Shown: positions 27,493 through 37,428 of the stretch, piece after piece
How positions within the stretch are numbered: position 1 is the first letter of the stretch
How the letters are laid out: each line of letters opens with the position of its first letter
Assembly (NCBI GenBank): GCA_013204025.1
Contig: JABMOW010000107.1
Span: 62,001 to 126,000, forward strand
Direction of reading: 5' to 3'
Origin: Fidelibacterota bacterium
GTDB lineage: Bacteria > Fidelibacterota > Marinisomatia > SCGC-AAA003-L08 > JACNLC01
DNA length: 64,000 nucleotides
Position numbers and translations under genes: made by a program
Notes under the pieces: generated by a model
Told to the model about the DNA's origin: nothing
Database searches by the model: none
What the model saw: only the letters and a program-made list of their open reading frames with translations

Positions 27493-28998
27493 ATGAAAAT
27501 AAAACCAAGCCTCATCGTCCTACTCTTTATTGTCACCGCTGGATTTACACAAAACAGCCAAACGCAATTGGATGAAGAAGCGATGATCGAACTTATTTAC
27601 CAACCGATGTTCAACAAATTTGTACAACAAACCGAAACGTTTCGTCGCATGTCACGAGAGCAGATCATTTTTGAGAATCTTTACGCATCAGCGCCTGCAG
27701 CATCTATACAAGCACATGCGGATTTCGCTGACACGCTCATGATGATGAGTCCGACCGCGTCTATCTATTTTTCAGGCGACAATCAGCAAAACTGGTCCGC
27801 CTCGGAATGCATTCATTTAGGAACCCCTGGTTATTTAAACACTTGGGAGTGCGATTTCAGCTATTCCGGTAGCGGACAACTGGACTGGTATCTGCGTGTC
27901 GCCCATGATTATGAACTGGAGCGGGCTGTAGTTTCCCAATGCCCTGAAAATGCCTTAGACATATTTCCACCACCCGCCAATACGCTTGCAAGCCTGGCAG
28001 ACGAACCAGCAGGAGATCTGGCAATTGGCGATTCCCTATTTTTAGACCTTACCGGAATGAATGTCACCTACAGCAGCGACCGACTCTTTGTGGAGCTTAC
28101 CACCACATCTGGTGGATTTCCTGTTGGCGAATTCTTCGGCCCGTGGTATCTGTATGGCGCGGGATTTCTGAACCCGATTCAGGACCTCAACAGTGATCAG
28201 CTGTCCATTTATGCATTAGGATATGGAAATGGTTTTTTCGGTAATTTGCACCCCGGAGTCATGAAACTGGTGGGAACACCCGGCGGCGAGATCATCAGTG
28301 CAGAATACATTTCAACCGATATCGAATATCTGGTGAGCGGCAATTCGTTATTTCTATCTGTTGCCAAGAATATCATCACTGACGATCCCGATTTTGGTGC
28401 GTGGCCCGGTGATATTAATGGATTTGTGGTGATGGGGCTCACTGCGTCTGCCGATATCAATCAGAATATGATGTTCCACGACGGAACCGCACCCGGGCTC
28501 ATACTCATGGACCATCAAACTCAATCGGGGAATTCAGCGCCCACACTGTCCGATGTAGGTTATAATTCCGAAACATTTACATTGACAGCCACATACAGTG
28601 ACCCTGATGCCAATCTTCCATTCTTCCACCAGATCACCCATCAGGGAAATATCTGGGAAATGATCCCCGCATCACATCAATACGAAAATCCGGTGGAATA
28701 CTCATTTACCATCCCGGAGCCGACGGACGGAGCGTATAATGTTGTATTTTCGTTTTCTGATGGTGCCGTCACGGATCAGGAATCTTTTTCTTTTACCATT
28801 GGCGAAGCCACTGTCTGCCTTATCACTGGGGATACTAATGACGACGGAGCGGTGAATGTGTTAGACGTGGTCATCTTGGTGGCAGAGATCCTCTGTGGAA
28901 ATTGTACCGACAGCACTCCCTGTTTCGACGTAAATCTTGATGGAAACGTTAATGTACTGGATGTTGTCCTGTTGGTAGACATGATTCTAAACGGGTAA
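27493..28998 (+). CDS. Secreted protein with C-terminal dockerin-like repeats
   Basis: This 501-residue protein has a signal peptide ending near 'TAGFTQ'. The middle is beta-rich, with an Ig-like segment near residues 345-435 ('APTLSDVGYNSETFTLTATY'). The last 65 residues hold two dockerin-like calcium-binding repeats, 'GDTNDDGAVNVLDVVILV' and 'FDVNLDGNVNVLDVVLLV'. Such paired repeats end many exported proteins in Marinimicrobia-like genomes. They probably act in surface display or interaction, not in a classical cellulosome, as no cohesin is visible. The substrate or function of the main part is unknown. Confidence 0.75.
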   Translation: MKIKPSLIVLLFIVTAGFTQNSQTQLDEEAMIELIYQPMFNKFVQQTETFRRMSREQIIFENLYASAPAASIQAHADFADTLMMMSPTASIYFSGDNQQNWSASECIHLGTPGYLNTWECDFSYSGSGQLDWYLRVAHDYELERAVVSQCPENALDIFPPPANTLASLADEPAGDLAIGDSLFLDLTGMNVTYSSDRLFVELTTTSGGFPVGEFFGPWYLYGAGFLNPIQDLNSDQLSIYALGYGNGFFGNLHPGVMKLVGTPGGEIISAEYISTDIEYLVSGNSLFLSVAKNIITDDPDFGAWPGDINGFVVMGLTASADINQNMMFHDGTAPGLILMDHQTQSGNSAPTLSDVGYNSETFTLTATYSDPDANLPFFHQITHQGNIWEMIPASHQYENPVEYSFTIPEPTDGAYNVVFSFSDGAVTDQESFSFTIGEATVCLITGDTNDDGAVNVLDVVILVAEILCGNCTDSTPCFDVNLDGNVNVLDVVLLVDMILNG

Positions 28999-29038
28999 TC
29001 CGGTTTGTTTTTGAATCCACATTAGGAGATATTTTTCT

Positions 29039-30400
29039 ATGACAAATTTTATAAAAATCATCCCATTTCTCATCGGTTCGTTACTGATAGGGCAGGAAAT
29101 TCTTACAGAATACGTGGTTCAGGATGGCGATACGCTGGATGTATTTTCATTTCAGATCCCAGAAAATTACACTGGGGATCAAGCAGTTCCTTTATTGGTT
29201 GCGTTTCATCAGTGGGGTGGCACGCAGAACTCCAATTACTTCACCCAATTCGACGAAGAATGTAATACTCGTGGATGGTTCATGATGTCTCCATTTGGTG
29301 GCTCCAACAATAATTATCACCATCAGGGCGCACAGTTTTACACACAACAAGCGATTCTGTGGATGATGGAAAACTTCGCCATCGACGCAGACCGAATCTA
29401 CCTGGTGGGTGGTTCCATGGGTGGCGCAGGTGGTGCAATTTATGCCAACAATCACCTAGATCCGGATTTCCCCATGGTGGCGGCAACTGCTTCTGGATCA
29501 GGGATACTGGATTGCGAACGCCGATATTGGGAAATGGATGGAAATAATTCCATGTTTGAATGGTTTGGCGGTAGCCCGGAAGACTCCCCCTTCGAATACC
29601 ACAGAAACAGCGCAGTCTTTTTAATGGATTCCACACAAAGTATGCACTACAATCTGCAGCACACTCCTCTTTATCTTGATTTCAGTGTTAGCGAGGAACA
29701 TCGCTATCATGCAGAAGATTTGTACAATTTAATACTCGGTTATAACCAAAATATGTGGATAGAAACCGAACCGGGTACCGGTCACGGGTATGCGGTGATG
29801 GATGAGACACATGTATGCGATTGGCTCTCGGTTTTTATAGTGGTTCGTGACCCGGCTTCTGTGAATGTGGCTCTGGACGAACCATCTCGCGCCTACTGGT
29901 GTCGGGCAGTGAATCAGAACATCCCGATGGAGTTTATCCGGCTGCAAGCCGATCGGATAGCCGATTTTGAATTTACGTTAACCCAATATCAGAATTCAGA
30001 TTCGCTTATCATCATCCCCGGAGATATCACCGAAGGGTCACTTACCCTGAATATGATCGTATCTGACGAGCTGTCGGTGGGATTCGAATTATCCGGTGAT
30101 TTGGAGATATCCGGTGTCCAACTAAATAATCAACCCTATCCCAGCTGGGACTTCCAACCCCCTATTTTATGGATTAACCGTACCCAGGTTGGGACGTATG
30201 TCGTTGCATTAGAAACGCCCCAGATCGAGGATGTAAATGGTGATGGTGTCTGGAATGTGCTGGATATTGTCATGACCGTCAATTTTGTTATTGGATTGAC
30301 CATACCCAATGAGTATCAGCAGGGGGCAGCAGACCTAAATGATGACGGTCAGATCAATGTGCTGGATATTGTCATGATGGTAAATTTGATTATAGGGTAA
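29039..30400 (+). CDS. Secreted alpha/beta-hydrolase (esterase/PHB-depolymerase-like) with dockerin-like tail
   Basis: A short signal peptide is followed by an alpha/beta-hydrolase domain. 'VPLLVAFHQWGG' gives the oxyanion strand and 'RIYLVGGSMGGAGGAIYA' the nucleophile elbow. 'EPGTGHGYAV' supplies a likely catalytic histidine. The size and order resemble feruloyl esterase or PHB-depolymerase types. The C terminus has two dockerin-like repeats ('DVNGDGVWNVLDIVMTVN', 'DLNDDGQINVLDIVMMVN') like the gene just upstream, 40 bases away. The pair probably form one operon for extracellular polymer use; the polymer is unknown. Confidence 0.8.
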   Translation: MTNFIKIIPFLIGSLLIGQEILTEYVVQDGDTLDVFSFQIPENYTGDQAVPLLVAFHQWGGTQNSNYFTQFDEECNTRGWFMMSPFGGSNNNYHHQGAQFYTQQAILWMMENFAIDADRIYLVGGSMGGAGGAIYANNHLDPDFPMVAATASGSGILDCERRYWEMDGNNSMFEWFGGSPEDSPFEYHRNSAVFLMDSTQSMHYNLQHTPLYLDFSVSEEHRYHAEDLYNLILGYNQNMWIETEPGTGHGYAVMDETHVCDWLSVFIVVRDPASVNVALDEPSRAYWCRAVNQNIPMEFIRLQADRIADFEFTLTQYQNSDSLIIIPGDITEGSLTLNMIVSDELSVGFELSGDLEISGVQLNNQPYPSWDFQPPILWINRTQVGTYVVALETPQIEDVNGDGVWNVLDIVMTVNFVIGLTIPNEYQQGAADLNDDGQINVLDIVMMVNLIIG

Positions 30401-30478
30401 GCCGTCTGCATCACAGATTACGCCGATTGTATGAACAGTGAACTACCCCGCTGCAGTCAGACGGTGTACAATGATGTG

Positions 30479-30500
30479 ATTTAACCCAAAGAGGTTAAAT
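30479..30500. terminator. Stem-loop after the dockerin-tailed genes
   Basis: A perfect eight-pair palindrome, ATTTAACC-CAAAGA-GGTTAAAT, lies between two convergent genes. A longer-range pair CCGTCTG/CAGACGG is just before it (about 30405 and 30455). No strong T-run follows, so it may be a weak bidirectional terminator or an mRNA-stabilising hairpin. Confidence 0.45.
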
Positions 30501-30557
30501 AGAAAACAACATTCTCAATTTTTCTGTGCAATCTGCGTAATCTAAATCATCCGCGAT

Positions 30558-31418
30558 CTAGTTCGGTGGATGATTCTGTGACTGTTTTTTGCTAGCTGCA
30601 TACAGGACATTTCTTTCATCCTCTGTCAAATTATCCCAGCCCACATCATTCATTTTATCTAAAATTTCATCAACTCGCCGCTTGAACAGAGTATTGTCCA
30701 CTTTCGGCGGCTTGGATGATTTTTGTTTAGTGGAGAATCCAGATGTTTTCATCCGGTGGAGCTTAAATTTTAGTACTTGCAAAATCTTTGACTCAAATGA
30801 GAAACCGTGACGCAGATATAAAAACCCGATGGCCATTCCAGATAGATGCGTCAGGTGACTTACCACAGACTGCCCGGGAGACAATGATGCAAAAAATGAT
30901 ACCCCCGCCAAAATAGCTACAAAATATTTGATTTTCATAGGGATGAAAAAATACACATAAACGATACGATTTGGATACATCAATCCGTACGCAAGCAATA
31001 GACCGTATATTGCCCCACTGGCACCCACGATAGGAATCGGCGAATATAACTGAAACAACATCGTTACCACTCCCGATCCGATACCAGTAATAAAGTAATA
31101 TTTCAGGAATTGATCCCGCCCCCAATGGGTTTCCAATTCTCTACCGAACATCCAGAGGACGAACATATTGACCAACAGATGCATGGAACCGCCATGTAAA
31201 AACAGGTAGGTAAACGGTTGCCAAATTTTCAATTCGTGCCATGTGAGATAGGGCACCAGTCCAAAGTTGAGGAATAACGAATTTTTGACACTGGATAATT
31301 CCACAAGGATGAATACGATAATGTTGATCATCACCAACAGTTTTACCCCCGGCGGCGTCTGACCAATGGCGGAACGGAACATCTGCCGACTACCGGGACT
31401 GGTGAACTGGTACCTCAC
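30558..31418 (-). CDS. Rhomboid-family intramembrane serine protease
   Basis: This is a 286-residue polytopic membrane protein. 'IVGASGAIYGLLLAYGLMYP' contains the catalytic GxSG serine. 'SHLTHLSGMAIGFLYLRHG' supplies the catalytic histidine helix, and 'FLHGGSMHLLVNMFVLWMFG' is the conserved H..N loop-helix segment. Rhomboids cleave single-pass membrane proteins within the bilayer. A charged cytoplasmic tail of about 80 residues follows. It overlaps the upstream esterase gene by 4 bases, in an operon with recO. Confidence 0.93.
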   Translation of the reverse strand: MRYQFTSPGSRQMFRSAIGQTPPGVKLLVMINIIVFILVELSSVKNSLFLNFGLVPYLTWHELKIWQPFTYLFLHGGSMHLLVNMFVLWMFGRELETHWGRDQFLKYYFITGIGSGVVTMLFQLYSPIPIVGASGAIYGLLLAYGLMYPNRIVYVYFFIPMKIKYFVAILAGVSFFASLSPGQSVVSHLTHLSGMAIGFLYLRHGFSFESKILQVLKFKLHRMKTSGFSTKQKSSKPPKVDNTLFKRRVDEILDKMNDVGWDNLTEDERNVLYAASKKQSQNHPPN

Positions 31419-32197
31419 TTCAAACCCGCTCGGATATCAGCCATAAATTGAAGGATTTCTGCAAACACGATTTTCTTTTCGGCGGGATGATCCCAGATGT
31501 TATGGGTGGTTTTCTCGTAAGGCGTCATTTGAATGATGTCGGATGAAATACTGTCCCGAACCAATTGGGCATTCTGCACCGGAACCGTTACATCGTTTTT
31601 TGCATACTGGATCAACGCCGGCACTTTAACGCTTTTTAAGTGTTTCCGGATATGCTGTGCCATCTTGTACAATTGGTTCAAGGCTTTCATGGGATATTGA
31701 TGATACCCATAATATTTATATGTCTGGCGAACGGATTTCATATAAAACTGTCGTTTGGACATAAGAGGTAGAAAGTGACTAGCAATGGGATTAATGAATC
31801 GTGTTTTAAAGGGATGATTAAATTCCAAAAGCGGCGCTCCCAACATAATGCCTGTCAATGGAAAGAGCGTCGCAAGATGAAGTGTGAGAATACTGCCCAT
31901 ACTGCCACCCGCTACGAACAATGTGTCACAGTCCGGTAGCATTTCCGCCACGCCCTGCTCCACATGAGACAGCCAGTCTGCATATTTCACGCGGTTACAA
32001 TCCTCGGCAGCGGTGCCATGCCCAGGCAAATTATCCGCAACTACCCGATATCCATGATCTGCAAGATAGTGGGCAAGATCACGAACTTCATACGTGCTGC
32101 TGGTGAATCCATGGATTAGGTAACAACCGTGTCTGCTCTCTGGATTCAGATGATAATTGGTCGTGTCAAACTGTTCTGTGTGTTCGTTTAAAGTCAT
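31415..32197 (-). CDS. Carboxylesterase-type alpha/beta-hydrolase
   Basis: The 260-residue cytoplasmic hydrolase resembles the Est30/YvaK carboxylesterase or monoglyceride lipase group. 'CYLIHGFTSSTYEVRDLAHYL' carries the oxyanion HGF motif and 'LFVAGGSMGSILTLHLA' the nucleophile Ser. 'IQYAKNDVTVP' gives the Asp and 'TTHNIWDHP' the His. The whole triad is intact. It overlaps recO upstream and the rhomboid gene downstream, each by 4 bases, so the three are translationally coupled. Confidence 0.88.
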   Translation of the reverse strand: MTLNEHTEQFDTTNYHLNPESRHGCYLIHGFTSSTYEVRDLAHYLADHGYRVVADNLPGHGTAAEDCNRVKYADWLSHVEQGVAEMLPDCDTLFVAGGSMGSILTLHLATLFPLTGIMLGAPLLEFNHPFKTRFINPIASHFLPLMSKRQFYMKSVRQTYKYYGYHQYPMKALNQLYKMAQHIRKHLKSVKVPALIQYAKNDVTVPVQNAQLVRDSISSDIIQMTPYEKTTHNIWDHPAEKKIVFAEILQFMADIRAGLK

Positions 32198-32940
32198 TTA
32201 TTGTGTTGCTCAATTAATTTCAGTGATTTCACTTTTTCCATACCTTCTAGATGATATGATACAAAAGATAAGAGAAATCGGGAGATTCCTTCTGTCAATT
32301 CATCCTGAATATGTAAGTTCCCGACCTGATCGATATGGTATTCATTCATTGTTTGTAAATAGGTCAATTGTTCAGAGTTCAAGCGTATATCTCCGTCACT
32401 CAGACATCTGTGGCAGCAAAGTGCACCGGAAGTACGATCCAGAATACCGTTTTTTATTGGCTCGTTACATCGCCCACACTGATGCAGATTGGGTTTGAAT
32501 CCGGTACGAATCGCCAACTGTAACAGGAAAAACCAGAACAGAGTTCTGCCCGACTCGGTAGTGGCTTCCATTTCAATGATCGTCCGGGTGGCTAACCTAT
32601 ACAGGATTGGATTCGGATCATGTTCATGAGTTGTGTGATCCAGAATATCTGAAACCACCAAAGCGAGAGTCAGTTTATCATAGTCTTCCCGTATCCGCGA
32701 CACAATAGTTTGTGCGCTCACTTCCTTCAGGGTTTGAATTCCACGGCTCTCTTTGTCATAATAGCTTATATCTACAATATTGAGGGGTTCCAATAACGCG
32801 GCCACATTATTTTTCATGCGACGAGCGCCCTTTGCAAGAACTGAAACTTTCCCTCGGTCTTCCGTATAAATTCTTGAGATGAGACTGGTATCACTATAGG
32901 GGAAGGATTTCAAAACCAATGCGCGAGTCTCAATCAGCAT
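32194..32940 (-). CDS. recO: DNA repair protein RecO
   Basis: This is a 248-residue recombination mediator that loads RecA on SSB-coated DNA with RecR. The N-terminal OB-fold ('TRALVLKSFPYSDTSLISRI' and 'GKVSVLAKGARRMKN') is typical. The C-terminal helical domain contains a four-cysteine zinc site ('CGRCNEPI', 'CCHRCL'). Length and order match the family. RecO contacts the SSB C-terminal tip, which is of interest given two SSB-like tails elsewhere in this window. Confidence 0.94.
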   Translation of the reverse strand: MLIETRALVLKSFPYSDTSLISRIYTEDRGKVSVLAKGARRMKNNVAALLEPLNIVDISYYDKESRGIQTLKEVSAQTIVSRIREDYDKLTLALVVSDILDHTTHEHDPNPILYRLATRTIIEMEATTESGRTLFWFFLLQLAIRTGFKPNLHQCGRCNEPIKNGILDRTSGALCCHRCLSDGDIRLNSEQLTYLQTMNEYHIDQVGNLHIQDELTEGISRFLLSFVSYHLEGMEKVKSLKLIEQHNK

Positions 32941-32982
32941 GGTATATCAACACCCTTTCATCGGTGAAGCAGATTCATGGGA

Positions 32983-34455
32983 TTAATACGCCCGGGCGAA
33001 AATCACCTGATGTTTGGCTTTCTTCCCGGAAAAAATACAGGTCAGTCCTTCTGGATTTTCATCAAAAGGGATCACTCGGATCGTCGCCTTGGTTTCTGCC
33101 TTGATGGTATTTTCAGTTTCCCGAGTGCCGTCCCAACCGCATTTAACAAATCCACCATCTTTAACGATTTTTTTGAACGCATCATACGAGTCAACAGAAT
33201 GAATATTTTGAGCCCTGAACTCAAATGCATGTCGATATAGTGTCGCCTGAATATCATCCAGAACGCCAGGAATTTTCTGTCCTGCTTCGTCAATCCCCAT
33301 GGAAAACTTTTCACTGGTATCCCGCCGGGCGGCAAATACTTGTTTACTCGCCATATCCCGCGGTCCCACTTCGAGACGAAGAGGTACGCCTTTCATTTCC
33401 CATTCGTTGAATTTGTAGCCTGGCGACATTTTTCGACGGTCATCCACGAAAACCCGGACGCCTTTCTGCTCAAGTTCGTCAAGCATGGGACGAAGATAAG
33501 CGTTGATCTGATCGCCATCTTCATCACTTCTAACAATAGGAATGATCACCACTTGGATAGGGGCAACTTTCGGAGGGAGTCTCAACCCATTGTCATCGCC
33601 GTGTGCCATGATAATAGCGCCGATCAGTCGGGTACTCACGCCCCAACTAGAGGCATAGACAAATTCCTCTTGATTGTTTTCATTTTGAAATTTCACATCG
33701 AAAGCTTTGGCAAAATTCTGCCCAAGATAATGGGATGTGCCAGCCTGAAGCGCTTTCTTGTCCCCCATCATGGCTTCGATACAATAGGTGTCCACGGCAC
33801 CGGCAAATTTTTCAGACTCGGATTTTAATCCAGTGATCACCGGGATTGCCAACACGTCTTCGGCCACTTCGCGGTACACTTCCAGCATTTTCAGGGTTTC
33901 TTCGAGAGCCTCATCAGCAGTGGCGTGAGCGGTGTGGCCTTCCTGCCATAAAAATTCACTGGTACGGATAAATAATCGGGTGCGCATTTCCCATCTGACG
34001 ATATTCGCCCATTGGTTTAAAAGCAGAGGCAGATCCCGATAAGAACTGATCCATTTTTTATACATGGACCAAATGATCGTCTCACTGGTTGGGCGAACGA
34101 TAATCTCTTCTTCCAGCTTTGAGTTGGGATCAACTTCCACACCTTTTCCGTCAGCACTGGTGCGCAGACGCGAATGGGTTACCACGGCACATTCTTTGGC
34201 GAATCCTTCTACATGCTCCGCTTCTTTCGACAGAAACGACTTGGGGATAAACAGCGGGAAATATGCATTGCTGTGCCCTGTAGCTTTAAATCGGAAGTCG
34301 AGCGCCTGTTGAACCGCCTCCCATATGCCATAGCCATAGGGTCGGATCACCATAGTGCCCTTTACCGGACCATAGTCCGCAAGTTGGGCTTTGGTAATCA
34401 CATCCGTGTACCATTTATTGTAATCTGTGCTCTTGGGTGTTACGCCTTTTGCCAT
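32983..34455 (-). CDS. proS: Prolyl-tRNA synthetase, eukaryote/archaeal-like type
   Basis: This 490-residue class II synthetase charges tRNA-Pro. Motif 1 lies near '[18 protein letters not shown]'. Motif 2 is in '[19 protein letters not shown]' and '[20 protein letters not shown]', and motif 3 is '[20 protein letters not shown]'. The bacterial editing insertion is absent, and the C-terminal domain ends with the 'YAR/ARAY'-type tyrosine terminus ('VIFARAY') of the eukaryote-like form. That form is common in several bacterial lineages including FCB. It is a single gene downstream of the recO operon on the same strand. Confidence 0.96.
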   Translation of the reverse strand: MAKGVTPKSTDYNKWYTDVITKAQLADYGPVKGTMVIRPYGYGIWEAVQQALDFRFKATGHSNAYFPLFIPKSFLSKEAEHVEGFAKECAVVTHSRLRTSADGKGVEVDPNSKLEEEIIVRPTSETIIWSMYKKWISSYRDLPLLLNQWANIVRWEMRTRLFIRTSEFLWQEGHTAHATADEALEETLKMLEVYREVAEDVLAIPVITGLKSESEKFAGAVDTYCIEAMMGDKKALQAGTSHYLGQNFAKAFDVKFQNENNQEEFVYASSWGVSTRLIGAIIMAHGDDNGLRLPPKVAPIQVVIIPIVRSDEDGDQINAYLRPMLDELEQKGVRVFVDDRRKMSPGYKFNEWEMKGVPLRLEVGPRDMASKQVFAARRDTSEKFSMGIDEAGQKIPGVLDDIQATLYRHAFEFRAQNIHSVDSYDAFKKIVKDGGFVKCGWDGTRETENTIKAETKATIRVIPFDENPEGLTCIFSGKKAKHQVIFARAY

Positions 34456-34891
34456 GGAAATCCTTTAAATATTAAATAATATGCCAAAATACAGGGGAAA
34501 AATATAGGGAGATTCGTCGGTTGAAATGTTTAAAACCAATGCTGGAATTTAAAAATTAATGGTCAAGATGAATAAACCTGAAAAATTCAAAAACAGATAC
34601 CGTATTCCATCTGCCAGCCTGCCCAATTTGGACGTCTCTACCGTATTGAAAAAATGAAAACCAGGTGTATTGGGTGTAATCATTAATCAATTTAAACGAA
34701 TATGCACCATCCATGCCCGAAAAATCAATTCTGAATTCGCCTGGCAATCACTGTTTTACGATCACATTGTCTGTGATGCACGATCATTGGAAAACAGATG
34801 AAAATTATTTACTAAAATAAATTTGAAAATAAATCTGGTAAATAACATTGAAATTATCTGAAATTATTATACATGATGTATAAAGGGACAG
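34456..34891. other. Interval between proS and the SUMF1-like gene; possible decayed frame
   Basis: These 436 AT-rich bases hold one minus-strand open frame (34556-34747), with a TTG start and a TGA just before it. The segment 'FRIDFSGMDGAYSFKLINDY' looks protein-like but I cannot assign it. It may be the 3' remnant of a lost gene. No RNA gene or repeat was recognised. Confidence 0.35.
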
Positions 34892-35773
34892 ATGCCATAC
34901 ACACTTATTAATAAATCAATTATTTTCGTTTCAACCATGTGCTTCATGAGTTGTTTGATGAACTGCTATTCCAATCAGAAAGTCAGCCCACCCGTTCAAA
35001 TGGTGTTCATCACAGGTGGCACTTTTGAGATGGGGGATATCTGGAATGAAGGTACCAAAAACGAATTACCCGTACACACTGTAACCCTAAATAATTTTGA
35101 GATCAGTGCAACAGGGATCACTAATCAGCAATATGTTGATTATTTAACTGAAGCTTTAGCAAAAGGTGAGATAAAAGCCGACAGTAGTATTGCAACTGGT
35201 CCATGGAATGGTAGTGGCAACTATGTATATTTGAAAATAGATCACTCTCATTGCCTAATATCTTATATGTCAGGGCTCTTTAGTGTTAATGATGGTAAAG
35301 AAAACCATCCCGTGACTTGTGTCAGTTGGTATGGCGCTACCGCTTTTGGTTTCAGGCTTCCAACAGAAGCGGAATGGGAATATGCAGCTCGAGGAATATC
35401 TGCAGGTGAAGACACTATGTGGTCGGGGACAAGTAATGAGAAAGAAATAAGTGAGTATACCTGGCACTTTGGAAATTCGGATGGAGATTTAGAACCAGAA
35501 GAAGTAGCAACAAAATTACCCAATGCAAATGGTTTATATGATATGAGTGGTAATGTTTTGGAGTGGTGTAGTGATTGGTACATGTACAATCCCAGGTACT
35601 ATGAAAGTTCCCCCACATTAAATCCTCGAGGTCCAGAAAGTGGCACCAAGCGAATATCCCGTGGTGGTAATGCATTTTGTAATATCCTCATACAGCGTTG
35701 CTCTTTTCGGTTCGCAACAGAACCGTTTGCAACGACGGGTGGACACGGTATTCGGATAGCCAAGACTCCGTGA
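34892..35773 (+). CDS. SUMF1/formylglycine-generating-enzyme-like lipoprotein
   Basis: The 293-residue protein has a signal sequence with cysteines near residues 17-25 ('CFMSCLMNC'), suggesting a lipoprotein. A FGE-sulfatase (SUMF1) domain then runs to the end: 'FITGGTFEMGD', 'TNQQYVDYL', 'PVTCVSWYGATAF', 'RLPTEAEWEYAARG', 'MSGNVLEWCSDWY', 'RISRGGNAF' and the terminal 'GHGIRIAKTP'. True formylglycine enzymes need a catalytic Cys pair; here the fold is clear but activity is uncertain. Many such proteins are non-catalytic C-type-lectin-like binders. Confidence 0.85.
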   Translation: MPYTLINKSIIFVSTMCFMSCLMNCYSNQKVSPPVQMVFITGGTFEMGDIWNEGTKNELPVHTVTLNNFEISATGITNQQYVDYLTEALAKGEIKADSSIATGPWNGSGNYVYLKIDHSHCLISYMSGLFSVNDGKENHPVTCVSWYGATAFGFRLPTEAEWEYAARGISAGEDTMWSGTSNEKEISEYTWHFGNSDGDLEPEEVATKLPNANGLYDMSGNVLEWCSDWYMYNPRYYESSPTLNPRGPESGTKRISRGGNAFCNILIQRCSFRFATEPFATTGGHGIRIAKTP

Positions 35774-35887
35774 AATATAGACAATGTTATAATCGCTTAC
35801 AAGTTGAATAATTCATCGATAGATTTTATATAAGTACGATCCTATCCCGATTTTATGACCCCACCCTTTTTTCATTAAATCACACCA

Positions 35888-36922
35888 TCATTTCATAATC
35901 GATTCCAAAACGTCCAAGGTTTTCTGGATATCCCTGGTGTCTACCCCGTAATGAGTTACCATCCGGAATTGTCTGGCGCTTGTTGCCAGAAACCGCACTC
36001 CCATTTTGTCCGATCGAGCAACCACTTTATCAGCAGAAAGTGGTGTATCTGCCAATTCGAAATACACGATATTGGTTTTTACTTTTGAATGATCGACATG
36101 TAACCACGGGATTTGTGCAATCCCTTTTGCCAGTTTTTTAGCATTGTCATGATCGCGTTGGATTTGCGGGACGATATCACCCAAAGCGAAAAGTCCCGCT
36201 GCAGCCAGAACACCCGCCTGCCGCATACCGCCGCCCAGCGCTTTCCGTATTCGGCGAGCCTCGTAAATGAACTCTTTCGTGCCGCAGATGACCGACCCCA
36301 CTGGCGCGGCTAATCCTTTGGACATGCAGAATGAAACGGAATCCACATCTTTCACCAGATCGGATACATCCAGGTCTTGTGCCACGGCAGCATTAAAAAT
36401 ACGAGCGCCATCTACGTGGAGTTTGAGTCTGTGTTCACGTGCAATTTCAGACACAGATGCGATGTATCCCGGCGAGAGTGGTGTACCGGAGCATTTGTTG
36501 TGAGTGTTTTCTAGTGAAATTAACCGGGTCCGAGGAAAATGGTCGTTCTCTACCCGGATGGCTGACCGGATATCCTCAAGGCGAATGGTTCCGTCCTCTT
36601 GATTGGGCAGTGTATGGGGATGGACACCGCCAAATGCAGCGATCCCTCCACCCTCGTAAATGAAGGTATGGGATTTATCACCGAGAATGGCTTCTGTTCC
36701 CCGAGGGCAATGCACCAGTACGGATACCAGATTCGCCATCGTTCCACTGGGTACCAGTAGTGCGGCTTCTTTTCCGAATCGCTCTGCCGCAACAGTTTGT
36801 AATTGGTTTACCGTGGGATCATCGCCAAAGACATCGTCACCCAATTCGGCACGAAGCATAGCCTCTCGCATTGTTGGTGAAGGAAGGGTCACGGTATCGC
36901 TTCGTAAGTCAATTTTTTTCAT
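35888..36922 (-). CDS. ltaE: Low-specificity L-threonine aldolase
   Basis: This PLP enzyme splits threonine to glycine and acetaldehyde. From the ATG at 36922 it begins 'MKKIDLRSDTVTLPSPTMREA', the signature of the family, and continues 'AELGDDVFGDDPTVNQL'. 'VPSGTMANL', 'LHVDGARIFNAA' (the Asp pairing with PLP) and 'SFCMSKGLAAPVGS' (the PLP lysine) follow. The longer track start is inside the upstream thioredoxin-like gene. The length of about 344 residues is normal. Confidence 0.95.
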   Translation of the reverse strand: MKKIDLRSDTVTLPSPTMREAMLRAELGDDVFGDDPTVNQLQTVAAERFGKEAALLVPSGTMANLVSVLVHCPRGTEAILGDKSHTFIYEGGGIAAFGGVHPHTLPNQEDGTIRLEDIRSAIRVENDHFPRTRLISLENTHNKCSGTPLSPGYIASVSEIAREHRLKLHVDGARIFNAAVAQDLDVSDLVKDVDSVSFCMSKGLAAPVGSVICGTKEFIYEARRIRKALGGGMRQAGVLAAAGLFALGDIVPQIQRDHDNAKKLAKGIAQIPWLHVDHSKVKTNIVYFELADTPLSADKVVARSDKMGVRFLATSARQFRMVTHYGVDTRDIQKTLDVLESIMK

Positions 36923-36947
36923 GTGTATTTTTTTTATGTTATTTGGT

Positions 36948-37283
36948 TTATGTGGTAATTGATTCATCATCGGACTCATGCAAAGAGCGCATGTGGGACA
37001 TGGCTGATTCTACATCTGCTATGCGAATAAACCGGCTGAAGCGTGTGAATTCTCTACCTTCAAAAAACAGGATCAACGTGGGGACGCTGAATACCAGATA
37101 CTGACCTGAAATGGCAGAAGATACTTCACAATCAACCGTGAGAAAACGGAATTCAGATTCCGCGGTAAATAGGTTGACGATTTCCGGTTTAATGGATTTG
37201 CAAACGCTACACTCAGTGGTAGACAAGTACACTCCTGTCAATGAATGAGATTTTAATTCATCGTGAAACGCTGGTAAATCCAT
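36948..37283 (-). CDS. Thioredoxin-family protein with CSVC motif
   Basis: The 111-residue protein has a thioredoxin fold: an N-terminal helix and strand, the redox motif 'TTECSVCKSIKPEI' with Cys25 and Cys28, and 'FSVPTLILFFEGRE', where the cis-proline precedes the last strands. The CxxC is atypical (Ser-Val inside instead of Gly-Pro), so the redox potential may differ. No signal peptide is seen, so it is cytoplasmic. It lies 25 bases upstream of the threonine aldolase start and is divergent from the amidohydrolase. Confidence 0.88.
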   Translation of the reverse strand: MDLPAFHDELKSHSLTGVYLSTTECSVCKSIKPEIVNLFTAESEFRFLTVDCEVSSAISGQYLVFSVPTLILFFEGREFTRFSRFIRIADVESAMSHMRSLHESDDESITT

Positions 37284-37428
37284 GCGGAAAATGTACAGCA
37301 GACAAACCAGATGGGGAAATTGAAATTCGTCTGATAACTACGGGAATCTGTCTGATGAATGCTTCGGTCAAATTTGAAAAACGAAGTATATTTGTGGCAT
37401 GGAAAATTCGGAAAACCCAAAAACACTC

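Noticed and set aside
27493-30400. Cellulosome components because of dockerin-like repeats
   Set aside because: No cohesin or scaffoldin sequence is visible, and such repeats are common C-terminal tags in FCB-group exported proteins.
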